Part shown: piece by piece, positions 8,725 to 16,253 of the stretch
Position numbering within the stretch: position 1 is the stretch's first letter
Layout: each line of letters opens with the position of its first letter
Assembly: GCA_947454485.1 (NCBI GenBank)
Contig: CANGJJ010000001.1
Coordinates: 310,001 to 374,000 of the forward strand
Source of the DNA: Beijerinckiaceae bacterium
GTDB lineage: Bacteria > Pseudomonadota > Alphaproteobacteria > Rhizobiales > Beijerinckiaceae
DNA: 64,000 bases
Direction of reading: 5' to 3'
Made by a program: the position numbers and the translations under genes
Notes under the pieces: model-generated
The model's database searches: none
What the model was told of the DNA's origin: nothing
What the model saw: only the letters and a program-made list of their open reading frames with translations

Positions 8725-9843
8725 ATGGCCAAGAACGCGATTGTGTCTGACGATCTTGCAAAGAAATTTGCGACCGAAAAAGACACGCCCTATCTGCGTT
8801 GGGTCCGCGATGAAGGTCTCGACATCATCAGCGCCCATTACATCCGCAATCTGCGCACGGTTGAGCTGAAGCCTTGGGCGCGTCGTGGCGGCAAGGGCAT
8901 CTATATCAATCACGAAGCCTCGCGCACCTCGAATGATTGCTATGTCTGCGAAATTGCACCGGGCAGCAAGCTCGCCCCGCAGCGTCAGCTCTTCGAAGAA
9001 ATGGTGCTCGTGCTCGATGGTCGCGGCTCTACGACCGTGTGGAATGATGCTGGCAAGCGCATCACTTTCGAATGGAAAGCCGGCGCGCTTTTTGCCATTC
9101 CGCTGAACTGCTGGCATCAGCATTTCAACGGGTCGGGCCGCGAGCCTGCACGTTTCGTATCGGTGACCAATGCGCCCCCGATCATCAATCTGTATGAAGA
9201 TATCGAATTCGTCTTCAACACGGCGCATGACTTCAAAGAGCGCTTTGCAGGCGAGCCCGATTACTTCTCCAACAAGGGCGAGCAGAAGGGCTTTTTGCTC
9301 ACCACCAATTTCGTCCCCGATGCGCCGAATATTCCGCTCATCACCGCCAAAGAGCGCGGCGCGGGCGGTGGCCATATTCGCTTCAATATGGCGAAGGGCT
9401 CGATGAACAGCCATATTTCGCAGTTCCCCATTGGCACCTATAAGAAGGGCCATGCCCATGGTCCCGGCGCCCATGTGATCATTCTGGGTGGTCAGGGCTA
9501 TTCACTGATGTGGCCGGAGGGTGATGAGCCCAAGCGCTATGATTGGGAAATCGGCACCATGATTGTGCCGCCCAATATGTGGTACCATCAGCACTTCAAC
9601 ACGGGCACCACACCCTCGCGCTATCTCGCGTTCAAACATGAGGTCGTGTCGATCCGCAATGCGCAGGGTGTGCCCAAGGCCTGGATCTCCAAGCGCATCG
9701 GCGGCGACCAGATCGACTATGCTGATGAGAGCCCAGTCATCCGCCAGATGTTCAGCGATGAGCTGGCCAAGAACGGCCTCGAGCCGCGCATGGACGAGGC
9801 TTACAAGACCGAACTCGAAACATTGCCGCCGAAGGTGGCGTAA
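8725..9843 (+). CDS. Bicupin protein 2 of the EutA-like locus
   Basis: A 372-residue protein with two cupin barrels, related to bicupin 1. The first barrel has lost both HxH residues (Gln86-Arg-Gln88) but keeps Glu92 and WHQHF (His131, His133). The second barrel has GHAHGPGAH (His243, His245, with Ala249 in the Glu position and His250 next to it) and WYHQHF (His288, His290). One barrel is therefore probably structural and the other metal-binding. Start ATG with GAGAGGAGAAG upstream. It follows the ABC ATPase with 27 bases between, so the two may be co-transcribed. It may be a dioxygenase, isomerase or activator. No substrate can be read from the sequence. Confidence 0.8.
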   Translation: MAKNAIVSDDLAKKFATEKDTPYLRWVRDEGLDIISAHYIRNLRTVELKPWARRGGKGIYINHEASRTSNDCYVCEIAPGSKLAPQRQLFEEMVLVLDGRGSTTVWNDAGKRITFEWKAGALFAIPLNCWHQHFNGSGREPARFVSVTNAPPIINLYEDIEFVFNTAHDFKERFAGEPDYFSNKGEQKGFLLTTNFVPDAPNIPLITAKERGAGGGHIRFNMAKGSMNSHISQFPIGTYKKGHAHGPGAHVIILGGQGYSLMWPEGDEPKRYDWEIGTMIVPPNMWYHQHFNTGTTPSRYLAFKHEVVSIRNAQGVPKAWISKRIGGDQIDYADESPVIRQMFSDELAKNGLEPRMDEAYKTELETLPPKVA

Positions 9844-9891
9844 TGAACGCGCTGGCAGGCGCTCCGCGATGAGCTGCCAGCGAAGATGACA

Positions 9892-9948
9892 GTGAGGGCG
9901 ATGCTGTAAGAGGTCGCCCTCACATCGCCCTTCTAGGGGTCTTTTTTT
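9892..9948 (+). terminator. Probable terminator region after bicupin 2
   Basis: A perfect 10-bp inverted repeat (9892-9901 with 9914-9923) is followed by a small CCCT/AGGG hairpin and then seven T at 9942-9948. Either hairpin could act. The T-run follows the small one directly. Confidence 0.55.
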
Positions 9949-9965
9949 CAGAATAGAGAACGCTC

Positions 9966-10089
9966 GCTCCTTCCAGTGGGAGGAGCTGTCGGCGGATGCC
10001 GACTGAGGCGGGGATCGCGCCTCTCACAACAAGACCCGATCCCCTCATTCGCCGCCATCCGGCGGCACCTTCTCCCACTGGGAGAAGGG
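9966..10089 (+). repeat. Palindromic intergenic repeat, copy 1
   Basis: About 124 bases with two arms: a left arm with CTCCTTCCAGTGGGAGGAG-like and TCGGCGGATGCCGA palindromes ending in GGGGATCG, and a right arm starting GATCCCCTCATTCG and ending TTCTCCCACTGGGAGAAGG. The same arms recur at 16102-16253 and, inverted, at 47186-47340. It is non-coding and able to fold into stacked hairpins; this type is common in Rhizobiales intergenic regions. Confidence 0.85.
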
Positions 10090-10207
10090 CGCGGCGTGGC
10101 TTGTGCTTCAGGCTCATCGTTTACAAAAGGCCCGTTTGCGTTTGGACTTTTAGCCGCCATTCATCGCATGATACTGATCACGTCATTGAACGAAGAGGAG
10201 ATGACAA

Positions 10208-10792
10208 TTGGCTGAACATGAGCAAGGGGGCGCAGGTCCCGGCCACAATAGCGCGAGCCAGCGCGAAGAAGTCGTCTGGGAGCGCTGGACCAAGAAGCGC
10301 ACTTTCGTACGCGCGCTTGAAGGCACCTATGGTGAATTGGTGCGCGAACTCTTCAATCAGCCGCGTGTTTATCCTGCGAGCGATCATAAGTGGAAGGGCG
10401 GGCCCGGCCATTATGGCAAGAAGATCATCAATCCGCAGGCGGTGAAGGTCGCGCAGTCGATCGAGACTCACATCGAAGTCTTTTCACCCGGCGGCTATGG
10501 TCAGAAACATGGCCATATGAACAGCGCGGTCTTCTTCGTGCTGAAGGGCAAGGGCCATGATGTGCATGATGGCCGTCGCTATGATTGGGAAGCGGGCGAT
10601 GCGCTCATTGTTGAAAATGCCTGCGTGCATCAGCATTTTTCGGACGAGCCGGATGATGAATGCATCACGCTTGTCATGAAGGCCAAGCCCCTTTTCCTCT
10701 TCATGCATCTTCTTTTCCAGAAGGTCGCAGAATTTCCCCCCAAGGACGGTACGGCAAAGCAGCTTGCCTATACGCCCCCGACCGATCTGTGA
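10208..10792 (+). CDS. Monocupin protein 3 of the EutA-like locus
   Basis: A 194-residue single-barrel cupin. The first motif is QKHGHMNSA (His101, His103, with Ala107 where Glu is usual) and the second is CVHQHF (His141, His143), giving the same Glu-less, all-His pattern as the second barrels of the bicupins. TTG start at 10208, with GAGGAG seven bases upstream. The short gap to the next cupin (8 bases) indicates one transcript. The N-terminal 90 residues have no recognised domain. Likely a metal-binding dioxygenase, or a partner or regulatory subunit. Function unknown. Confidence 0.75.
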   Translation: MAEHEQGGAGPGHNSASQREEVVWERWTKKRTFVRALEGTYGELVRELFNQPRVYPASDHKWKGGPGHYGKKIINPQAVKVAQSIETHIEVFSPGGYGQKHGHMNSAVFFVLKGKGHDVHDGRRYDWEAGDALIVENACVHQHFSDEPDDECITLVMKAKPLFLFMHLLFQKVAEFPPKDGTAKQLAYTPPTDL

Positions 10793-10800
10793 GGTGACTC

Positions 10801-11355
10801 ATGTCCGCTTTTGATCCGCGTGAACGCGAGCGCGCTTATGACCGCTCTCACTCTGCCAATTTCTATGATGCCGCGCTTGAGGCCTCCAAGACCTTCCGCA
10901 AAGGCTATGACGAGCAGCTCAATATTGTGAAATGGGGGCAGATGCCCTTCGAGCGCTCGCGTCATGGCCTCATCAAGCACATCATCAATGAGAAGATGAA
11001 TACGAAGGAATACTGCCTCGATATTTATATGCAGTTCCTTCCCGGTGGTCTGGCCTCTGGCAAACATCGCCATCTGTCCGAAGAAGTCTTCTATGTCGTC
11101 GAGGGGCGGGGCTATGACCTGCACTGGGATGTCAAATTCGACTGTAAGGATGTGATGGAATTCGAATGGGAAGCTGAGCCTCAGAAGTTCGAATGGAAGC
11201 AGGGCGATTTTGTTTACATCCCGCCCTATTGCACACATCAGCACTTCAATGCCGATCCCAACAATGAAGCGCGCATCATTGTGGTCAATAGCCGCATCGT
11301 GAAAGCTATGGGCTTTGATTGGTTCGAGCAGATCGAAGACGCCAAGGGATATTGA
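10801..11355 (+). CDS. Monocupin protein 4 of the EutA-like locus
   Basis: A 184-residue single-barrel cupin with the only fully canonical metal set of the four: KHRHLSEE gives His89, His91 and Glu95, and CTHQHF gives His146 (with His148). The HQHF element is shared by all four cupins, suggesting a common origin. It is 8 bases after monocupin 3 and 7 bases before the His-tailed small protein, so these three genes form a tight unit. A catalytic iron, manganese or nickel cupin is the most likely reading. The substrate is not evident. Confidence 0.78.
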   Translation: MSAFDPRERERAYDRSHSANFYDAALEASKTFRKGYDEQLNIVKWGQMPFERSRHGLIKHIINEKMNTKEYCLDIYMQFLPGGLASGKHRHLSEEVFYVVEGRGYDLHWDVKFDCKDVMEFEWEAEPQKFEWKQGDFVYIPPYCTHQHFNADPNNEARIIVVNSRIVKAMGFDWFEQIEDAKGY

Positions 11356-11362
11356 GCCTGCC

Positions 11363-11770
11363 ATGTGCGGAGAACTGGAAGACGAAGGTCCGGTCGCTTT
11401 GGAGGAGCATCTTTATGGTGCATTCCTCGCCCATGCGCGCGCTTTGCTGATCGAGCAAGGCAAGCGCAAGGGGCAGGATGTCCAGAGCGCGGCAGCTTAT
11501 GCTGATGAGCTTTTTGCGGCGGCGCTGACCCGCTGCCGCAATGATTGCGAAGCCAAGGATGAAGAAGAGCGCTATGGCACACTCGCCATGCAGGCGCTGG
11601 TCTTTGCAAGGCTCGCAGGCTTCCTCGCTTCTCATCTCGCCTTGCAGGAAGATCCGCTGCGCAAAGTCATGGAGGCCATGATGCATGGCTATTCCGAGGC
11701 CGATCATCTGGAACATGACCATGGTCATGAGCATGATGAGAGCACGGGGCATTTCGGGCATCGACACTGA
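11363..11770 (+). CDS. Small His-tailed protein of unknown function
   Basis: A 135-residue protein I do not recognise. It is acidic and helical in appearance (LEEHLYGAFLAHARALLIEQGKRK has amphipathic spacing) with no signal peptide. The last 21 residues hold eight His alternating with Asp, Glu and Gly, much like the tail of EutA-like 2 upstream. ATG at 11363 is chosen because it directly follows the stop of monocupin 4; an in-frame start at 11315 would overlap that gene. Together with the cupins it could be a metal store or chaperone. This is inference from the tail and the context only. Confidence 0.65.
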   Translation: MCGELEDEGPVALEEHLYGAFLAHARALLIEQGKRKGQDVQSAAAYADELFAAALTRCRNDCEAKDEEERYGTLAMQALVFARLAGFLASHLALQEDPLRKVMEAMMHGYSEADHLEHDHGHEHDESTGHFGHRH

Positions 11771-11793
11771 GAGCTGCAGTCGTTGCAGCCATT

Positions 11794-11829
11794 AAAAAAA
11801 ACCGCCGGGCATTTCACCCGGCGGTTTTT
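11794..11829. terminator. Bidirectional terminator between converging units
   Basis: An 11-bp stem (11799-11809 with 11817-11827) carries an A-run on the left and a T-run on the right. It can stop transcription of both the cupin unit (+) and the decarboxylase unit (-). Confidence 0.9.
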
Positions 11830-11851
11830 CTGTTCGGACAGCTGTGTGCTG

Positions 11852-12838
11852 TTAGATCTTGAACGACTCATGCGTCTCTGTGGCAAACAGGTCTTCGGGC
11901 TTGAGCAAGCGCTTCGAAAGGCCACAGTCATAGTGATATTTCAGGAAGGTGTTGAGCACCTTCATGTTGTCCTCAAGACCATAGGGCCAATAATTTGTGC
12001 CCATCATCTTGATTGTCTGGTCCACTTCCCAGTTGAGGAAGGGCAGCATGGCCTTCAGCACGGCGGTTTCGCGCAGATCGTGATAGGTCTTTTCCTGTGC
12101 GGCAACGAAAGCCTTGTAGAGGGCTTGCGCCATCCAGCGATTTTGTTCGTAGAGTTCGCGGCGGATGACGATCGTATGCATGATCGGGAAAATATTGGTC
12201 GACTTGAAATAGTCGCGCTCCACATCGCCGTAATTTTCAAACAGGCGCACGACATTTTTGCCGTCATAGGATGAGGGCGCGCGCGCAGTGTGCAGTGCGT
12301 CGATCTCACCATCGCGCAACATCTGCGAGAGTGTTTGTGTGGGGCCAATCGCCTGCACCTTGATGCGGGGCGGCAGATCAAGCGCGAGTTTCTCGGGACG
12401 GCCGGGCTCTTCTTCACCGCCGGTGTAATAAGTCACGCTATCAACCGGCACGCCGTAATGTTCATCCAGAATGCCGCGAATCCACACAGGCGCTGTCATC
12501 TGGAATTCCGGCACGCCCACTTTCTTGCCGATCAAATCCTTCGGCGTGCGAATACCCGACTTGGCATTCACATAGATGCAGGAGTGACGGAAGAAGCGCG
12601 AGGGGAAGATCGGAATCGCGATGAAGGGCTTGGGATCGCGGAAGAGCGAAACGGTGTAAGAGGAGAGCGACATTTCGGCGATGTCGAATTCGCGATGACG
12701 CAACATGCGGAAGAAGGTCTCTTCCACCGGAAGGTCATGATAATTGATCGTCATGCCGTCGGGCTGAACCGTGCCGTCCTGAATGGCGCGGGTGCGGTCA
12801 TAGTTCCAGCACGCGAGTGAGAGGTTGAGTTTCGACAT
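11852..12838 (-). CDS. 4,5-dihydroxyphthalate decarboxylase-like protein (periplasmic-binding fold, no signal peptide)
   Basis: A 328-residue protein of the Pht5-type group: a two-lobed substrate-binding fold that in phthalate degraders acts as a cytoplasmic decarboxylase. It starts MSKLNLSLACWNYDRTRAI with no signal peptide, consistent with a cytoplasmic enzyme and not a transport protein. SGIRTPKDLIGKKVGVPEF and the EIDALHTARAPSSY stretch match the NMT1/THI5-related layout. It is the last gene of a minus-strand unit with the Rieske ferredoxin and the IclR regulator, opposite a phthalate-dioxygenase-type oxygenase. Decarboxylation of a dihydroxylated aromatic acid is the natural reading; a ligand-binding role is the alternative. 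Confidence 0.78.
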   Translation of the reverse strand: MSKLNLSLACWNYDRTRAIQDGTVQPDGMTINYHDLPVEETFFRMLRHREFDIAEMSLSSYTVSLFRDPKPFIAIPIFPSRFFRHSCIYVNAKSGIRTPKDLIGKKVGVPEFQMTAPVWIRGILDEHYGVPVDSVTYYTGGEEEPGRPEKLALDLPPRIKVQAIGPTQTLSQMLRDGEIDALHTARAPSSYDGKNVVRLFENYGDVERDYFKSTNIFPIMHTIVIRRELYEQNRWMAQALYKAFVAAQEKTYHDLRETAVLKAMLPFLNWEVDQTIKMMGTNYWPYGLEDNMKVLNTFLKYHYDCGLSKRLLKPEDLFATETHESFKI

Positions 12839-12865
12839 GAGATCCCTTCCCTATGGTTGTTAGCT

Positions 12866-13711
12866 TTAGTAATGCGCTGCCGCTTTATAACCGAGCCGTA
12901 GCGAAATGGCATTGGCTGTATTGACCACCAGCGGTGCATATTTCGTGAGTGTCTCATCTGACAGGCGCTGCAGTGGCCCGGCCATACCCACCGCGCCGAT
13001 GACTTGCCCCGTTGAATCGCGCACGGGCGCAGCAATCGAGCGCATGCCCAATTCGCTTTGCTCATCTTCGCGCGCATAGCCTTGCTGGCGCACCTGAGAG
13101 AGGCGTTGGCGCAGAACGGCGGGGTCTGTATCGGTCTTGGGCGTGCGCGGGCGAAAGCCTTCAGCAATCACGCTGTCGACAAAATCAGGCGACTGGAAAG
13201 CAAGAATGGCAAGGCCCTCAGCTGTGCACAGCGAGGGTTTGCGCGCGCCCAGATTAGCGCTCATGCGGATCGCCTGCGTGCTCTCAAGATCATAGACATA
13301 AATGATCTCGGCCTTGTCGAGCACGGCCAGATGCACCGTCTCGTTGGTCGCATCGCGCAGATCGAAAATATAGGGGCGCGCTTCGTTAGACAGATTCATG
13401 CGCTGGCGCACCAGCGCGCCAAGGCCAAAGAGGGCAATGCCCAAACGATAGCGCTCGGTCTCGGGATTTTGCTCGAGCATGCCTTCAGCCACCAAAGTGG
13501 AGGCGAGGCGATAGACCGTGCTTTTGGCAACGCCCAAGCGGCGCGCGAGTGAGGTGACGCCAATCTCGGCCTCATCCTCGGTGAACATTTTCAACAGGCG
13601 CACAGCCGTGGTGACAGAGGACAGGCGTTGCACTGCGCGCGGCGCAGCTTTGGCTTGCAGGGGCTTGGCCCCCGCACTCACCTTGCCTGTCTTGTCGAGC
13701 TGCACGGTCAT
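12866..13711 (-). CDS. IclR-family transcriptional regulator
   Basis: A 281-residue regulator with an N-terminal winged helix (TTAVRLLKMF ... VTSLARRLGVAKSTVYRLAS) and a C-terminal IclR effector domain (YDLESTQAIRMSANLGARKP; LGMRSIAAPVRDSTGQVIG). The ATG at 13711 leaves 19 bases to the ferredoxin stop; an in-frame ATG at 13759 would add 16 residues and overlap that gene. It lies inside the unit it probably controls. The palindrome at 14101-14128 between the divergent oxygenase and ferredoxin genes is the obvious candidate operator. The effector is probably an aromatic acid. Confidence 0.88.
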   Translation of the reverse strand: MTVQLDKTGKVSAGAKPLQAKAAPRAVQRLSSVTTAVRLLKMFTEDEAEIGVTSLARRLGVAKSTVYRLASTLVAEGMLEQNPETERYRLGIALFGLGALVRQRMNLSNEARPYIFDLRDATNETVHLAVLDKAEIIYVYDLESTQAIRMSANLGARKPSLCTAEGLAILAFQSPDFVDSVIAEGFRPRTPKTDTDPAVLRQRLSQVRQQGYAREDEQSELGMRSIAAPVRDSTGQVIGAVGMAGPLQRLSDETLTKYAPLVVNTANAISLRLGYKAAAHY

Positions 13712-13730
13712 GGCTTGTCCCGCAGACGGC

Positions 13731-14045
13731 TTAGACTTCGATGCAGACCGAGTCGCCATCCATCACGACCTTGTAGGTCTTGATCGGAATCATGCAGGGC
13801 GGATCGACGACTTCACCGGTCTTGATGTTGAACGAGCCATTGTGGAAGTCGCATTCCACAACATCGCCATTGATCGGGCCTTCTGACAAAGAGCCAGGGC
13901 CATGAGTGCACAGATCGTCGGTCACATAAAAAGCGCCGTTGAGATTAAAGACGGCCAGTTCCAGCCCTTCGGTCTCAACCTTGATGGCCGAACCTTCCAT
14001 GACATCCGACGCGTTGCACAATACGATCTTTTGACCCTGCGACAT
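13731..14045 (-). CDS. Rieske [2Fe-2S] ferredoxin
   Basis: A 104-residue soluble ferredoxin with the Rieske ligand set C46-T-H48 (DDLCTHGPG) and C65-DF-H68 (ECDFHNGSF). The length is that of NdoA/BphF-type electron carriers. The start at 14045 has GAGGGG a few bases upstream. It is divergent from the oxygenase gene and would pass electrons to it. No ferredoxin reductase is encoded nearby, so that component must come from elsewhere in the genome. Confidence 0.9.
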   Translation of the reverse strand: MSQGQKIVLCNASDVMEGSAIKVETEGLELAVFNLNGAFYVTDDLCTHGPGSLSEGPINGDVVECDFHNGSFNIKTGEVVDPPCMIPIKTYKVVMDGDSVCIEV

Positions 14046-14100
14046 GGGACCCCTCGTTGACGTTTCGCGGGCAGGGGTGGTAAATCCCCTCCCAAGCTGT

Positions 14101-14128
14101 TGCGGAACGGTGTTCCGCATACAGGAAC
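14101..14128. promoter_or_regulatory. Candidate IclR-type operator in the divergent promoter region
   Basis: Two overlapping palindromes: TGCGGAAC-GGT-GTTCCGCA (14101-14119) and GTTCC-GCATACA-GGAAC (14112-14128). GGAAC/GTTCC half sites around an A/T-rich centre are typical of IclR-family operators. The site lies between the divergent ferredoxin and oxygenase genes, and an IclR gene is in the left-hand unit. Binding is inferred. Confidence 0.6.
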
Positions 14129-14216
14129 CAGTTTTCAATAACAAGGCCGCACGGGGTGGTCAACGCCCCAAAAGCCCCAGCTGGGGACAACGGCCCGGAC
14201 CTGCCAGGAGAATGTC

Positions 14217-15503
14217 ATGCTCAAGAAAGAACAGAGTGATCTGCTCACCCAGACCGGGCCGGGCACACCGATGGGTGAAATGTTCCGCGCTTATTGGATG
14301 CCGGCGCTTCTGTCCGAAGAACTGCCTGAGCCTGACTGCCCGCCCGTGCGCATCAAGCTGCTCTCCGAGCGCCTGCTCGCCTTCCGCGACAGTGAGGGCA
14401 AGCTGGGCCTGATCGACGAATTCTGCGCCCATCGCGGCGTGTCGCTGTGGTTCGGCCGCAATGAAGAATGCGGCCTGCGCTGCCCCTATCATGGCTGGAA
14501 ATTCGATGTGACCGGCCAGTGCGTGGAAGTGCCCTCTGAGCCTGTTGAGTCGGGCTATGCCAAGAAGATCAAGCTGAAGTCCTATCCGCTGATCGAAAAG
14601 GGCGGCGTTTTGTGGACCTATATGGGCCCGCCCGAAAAGCAGCCGCCTGAGCCCGAATATGAATTCTGTTCGGTGCCGCTGAACCAGACCTTCACGACCA
14701 AGCGCATTCAGGAATCCAACTGGCTGCAGGCGATGGAAGGTGGCATCGATTCCTCGCATGTCTCCTGGCTGCATCGTGGCGATCTGTCGAGCGATCCGCT
14801 CTTCAAGGGCTCGGTCTCCAATCAGTACAATATGAAAGATCTCGCGCCTGTCTTCGAAGTGGTCGACAGCGAAGGTGGCTTGCTCATCGGCGCGCGCCGC
14901 AATGCTGAGGACGATCAATATTACTGGCGCATCACCCCTTGGGTCATGCCCTGCTATACGGGCGTTCCCCCGCGCGGCGATCATCCGATGCATGGCCACT
15001 TCTGGGTGCCGATCGATGATCACAATTGCTGGGCTTGGAGCTATGACTATCACCCCACCCGTCCGCTGACGGATGGCGAAGTCACGGCCATGAAGAATGG
15101 CAAGGGCATTCATGTGAAATATGTGCCGGGCACCTATATTCCGCTCGCCAACAAGACCAATGATTATCTGATCAACCGCGAAGCGCAGAAAGCCGGTCGT
15201 ACCTTCAGCGGTGTCGAAGGCATCGGCATGCAGGATGCGTCCTTGCAAGAGAGCATGGGCCCCATCGTTGACCGCACCAAGGAGAACCTCGTTGGTTGCG
15301 ACAATGGCATCATCATGGCGCGTCATCGCTTGATGAAGGCTGCCAAGGCGCTTGTTGAAAAGGGCATCACGCCGCCCGGCGTAGATCCGGCCCATCACAA
15401 GGTCCGTCAGGCGGCTTTGCTCCTGAAGCGCGACGTGCCCTTCAAGGATGGCGCGAAGGAAGCGCTGAAGGCCAAGAAGGGCGTACGCCAGACTTCGGTC
15501 TAA
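14217..15503 (+). CDS. Rieske non-heme iron oxygenase, phthalate 4,5-dioxygenase type
   Basis: A 428-residue alpha subunit. The N-terminal Rieske domain has C70-A-H72 and C89-PY-H92. The catalytic part starts with NWLQAMEGGIDSSHVSWLH, providing the bridging Asp178 and the iron ligands His181 and His186; this NWxQxxEGxxDxxHxxxLH pattern is that of the phthalate dioxygenase/OMO group (homo-oligomers without a beta subunit). ATG at 14217. No beta subunit gene is present. With the ferredoxin and the decarboxylase-like gene it suggests hydroxylation or demethylation of an aromatic acid. The true substrate is not evident. Confidence 0.88.
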   Translation: MLKKEQSDLLTQTGPGTPMGEMFRAYWMPALLSEELPEPDCPPVRIKLLSERLLAFRDSEGKLGLIDEFCAHRGVSLWFGRNEECGLRCPYHGWKFDVTGQCVEVPSEPVESGYAKKIKLKSYPLIEKGGVLWTYMGPPEKQPPEPEYEFCSVPLNQTFTTKRIQESNWLQAMEGGIDSSHVSWLHRGDLSSDPLFKGSVSNQYNMKDLAPVFEVVDSEGGLLIGARRNAEDDQYYWRITPWVMPCYTGVPPRGDHPMHGHFWVPIDDHNCWAWSYDYHPTRPLTDGEVTAMKNGKGIHVKYVPGTYIPLANKTNDYLINREAQKAGRTFSGVEGIGMQDASLQESMGPIVDRTKENLVGCDNGIIMARHRLMKAAKALVEKGITPPGVDPAHHKVRQAALLLKRDVPFKDGAKEALKAKKGVRQTSV

Positions 15504-15509
15504 CCAACA

Positions 15510-15532
15510 GGCCGCCGGCACCACCGGCGGCC
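15510..15532 (+). other. Perfect GC-rich hairpin between oxygenase and downstream gene
   Basis: A 9-bp perfect stem (15510-15518 with 15524-15532) and a five-base loop fill the 39-base gap between the two genes. It has no T-run, so an mRNA-stabilising or attenuating role is more likely than termination. Confidence 0.5.
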
Positions 15533-15542
15533 ATCCATTTGG

Positions 15543-16073
15543 ATGGGAACTGCAACCATGCTCAGTGAATCCACCCGCATGTCGAGCGCGCAAGAAGCCG
15601 CTTACCGCATCCAATATCCAAATTCGAAAAAGCGCGCGGTGAAAGTCATCGCGCTCGACAAGATGAGCGCCCGCATCGTGGACGAAGTTTCACGCATGGA
15701 GTGGAACGGCGCGACCTTCTTCACCTCGCTGTCCTTCGCCGCCAAGAGCAAGCCGGGCGACACGAGCGAAGGCATGCAAGCCTGGCTCGAAGATCTCGCG
15801 GGCAAGACGCAAGATCTCGTCACCGAAGTTGAGAACGCCGATTTCGTGGTTGTGATCACAGCTGCGGGCGAAGATGCGCGCGCTGTGTCGGTGATCGCCG
15901 ATGCGTGTGCTTTGCACAACAAGACGCTGGTAGGATTGGTGGTGCCGCAGTCGCAGACAAGCGATGAGCAAGTCACCCATTCCCTCAACCATCTGCGCCC
16001 CTTCACCCGCATGCTCGTTGTGGCCAGCGGGATCGACTATGTGGAAGCCATGCTGCACGCCTTGCGGGCGTGA
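15543..16073 (+). CDS. Conserved-looking protein of unknown function after the Rieske oxygenase
   Basis: A 176-residue protein I cannot assign. The first half contains KKRAVKVIALDKMSARIVDE; the second half alternates beta strands and helices (ADFVVVITAAGEDARAVSVI, then KTLVGLVVPQ and TRMLVVASGIDYVEAML), as in a Rossmann-like or tubulin-like alpha/beta fold, but without a GxGxxG or the FtsZ GGGTGTG loop. Starts are possible at 15543, 15558 or further in (MSSAQEAAYRIQYP). It lies 39 bases after the oxygenase on the same strand, so it probably belongs to the same pathway. Function unknown. Confidence 0.7.
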   Translation: MGTATMLSESTRMSSAQEAAYRIQYPNSKKRAVKVIALDKMSARIVDEVSRMEWNGATFFTSLSFAAKSKPGDTSEGMQAWLEDLAGKTQDLVTEVENADFVVVITAAGEDARAVSVIADACALHNKTLVGLVVPQSQTSDEQVTHSLNHLRPFTRMLVVASGIDYVEAMLHALRA

Positions 16074-16101
16074 GTTTTTAGCGTTTCAGAAAGAGGCTCT
16101 C

Positions 16102-16253
16102 GCTCCTCCCAGTGGGAGGAGCTGTCGGCGGATGCCGACTGAGGAGGGGATCGCACGCTTCAAGAAGAAGCACCTGCCTTGCGCCTCTCTAGACCAATAC
16201 CCGATCCCCTCATCCGCCCGCATCCGCGGGCACCTTCTCCCACTGGGAGAAGG
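16102..16253 (+). repeat. Palindromic intergenic repeat, copy 2
   Basis: Same two-arm structure and orientation as 9966-10089, with a longer and unrelated centre. A further half arm (CTCCTCCCACTGGGAGAAA-like) follows at about 16287-16306. This fills most of the 300-base gap between the unknown gene and the molybdenum hydroxylase. Confidence 0.85.

Noticed and set aside
2638..11770. A classical ethanolamine-utilisation (eut) operon
   Set aside because: Only EutA-like proteins are present; there is no EutB, EutC, aldehyde dehydrogenase, shell protein or cobalamin gene in 64 kb.
14160..15614. A 484-codon frame on the minus strand opposite the Rieske oxygenase
   Set aside because: The plus strand encodes a complete Rieske oxygenase with all iron ligands. 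The antisense frame has no recognisable domain.
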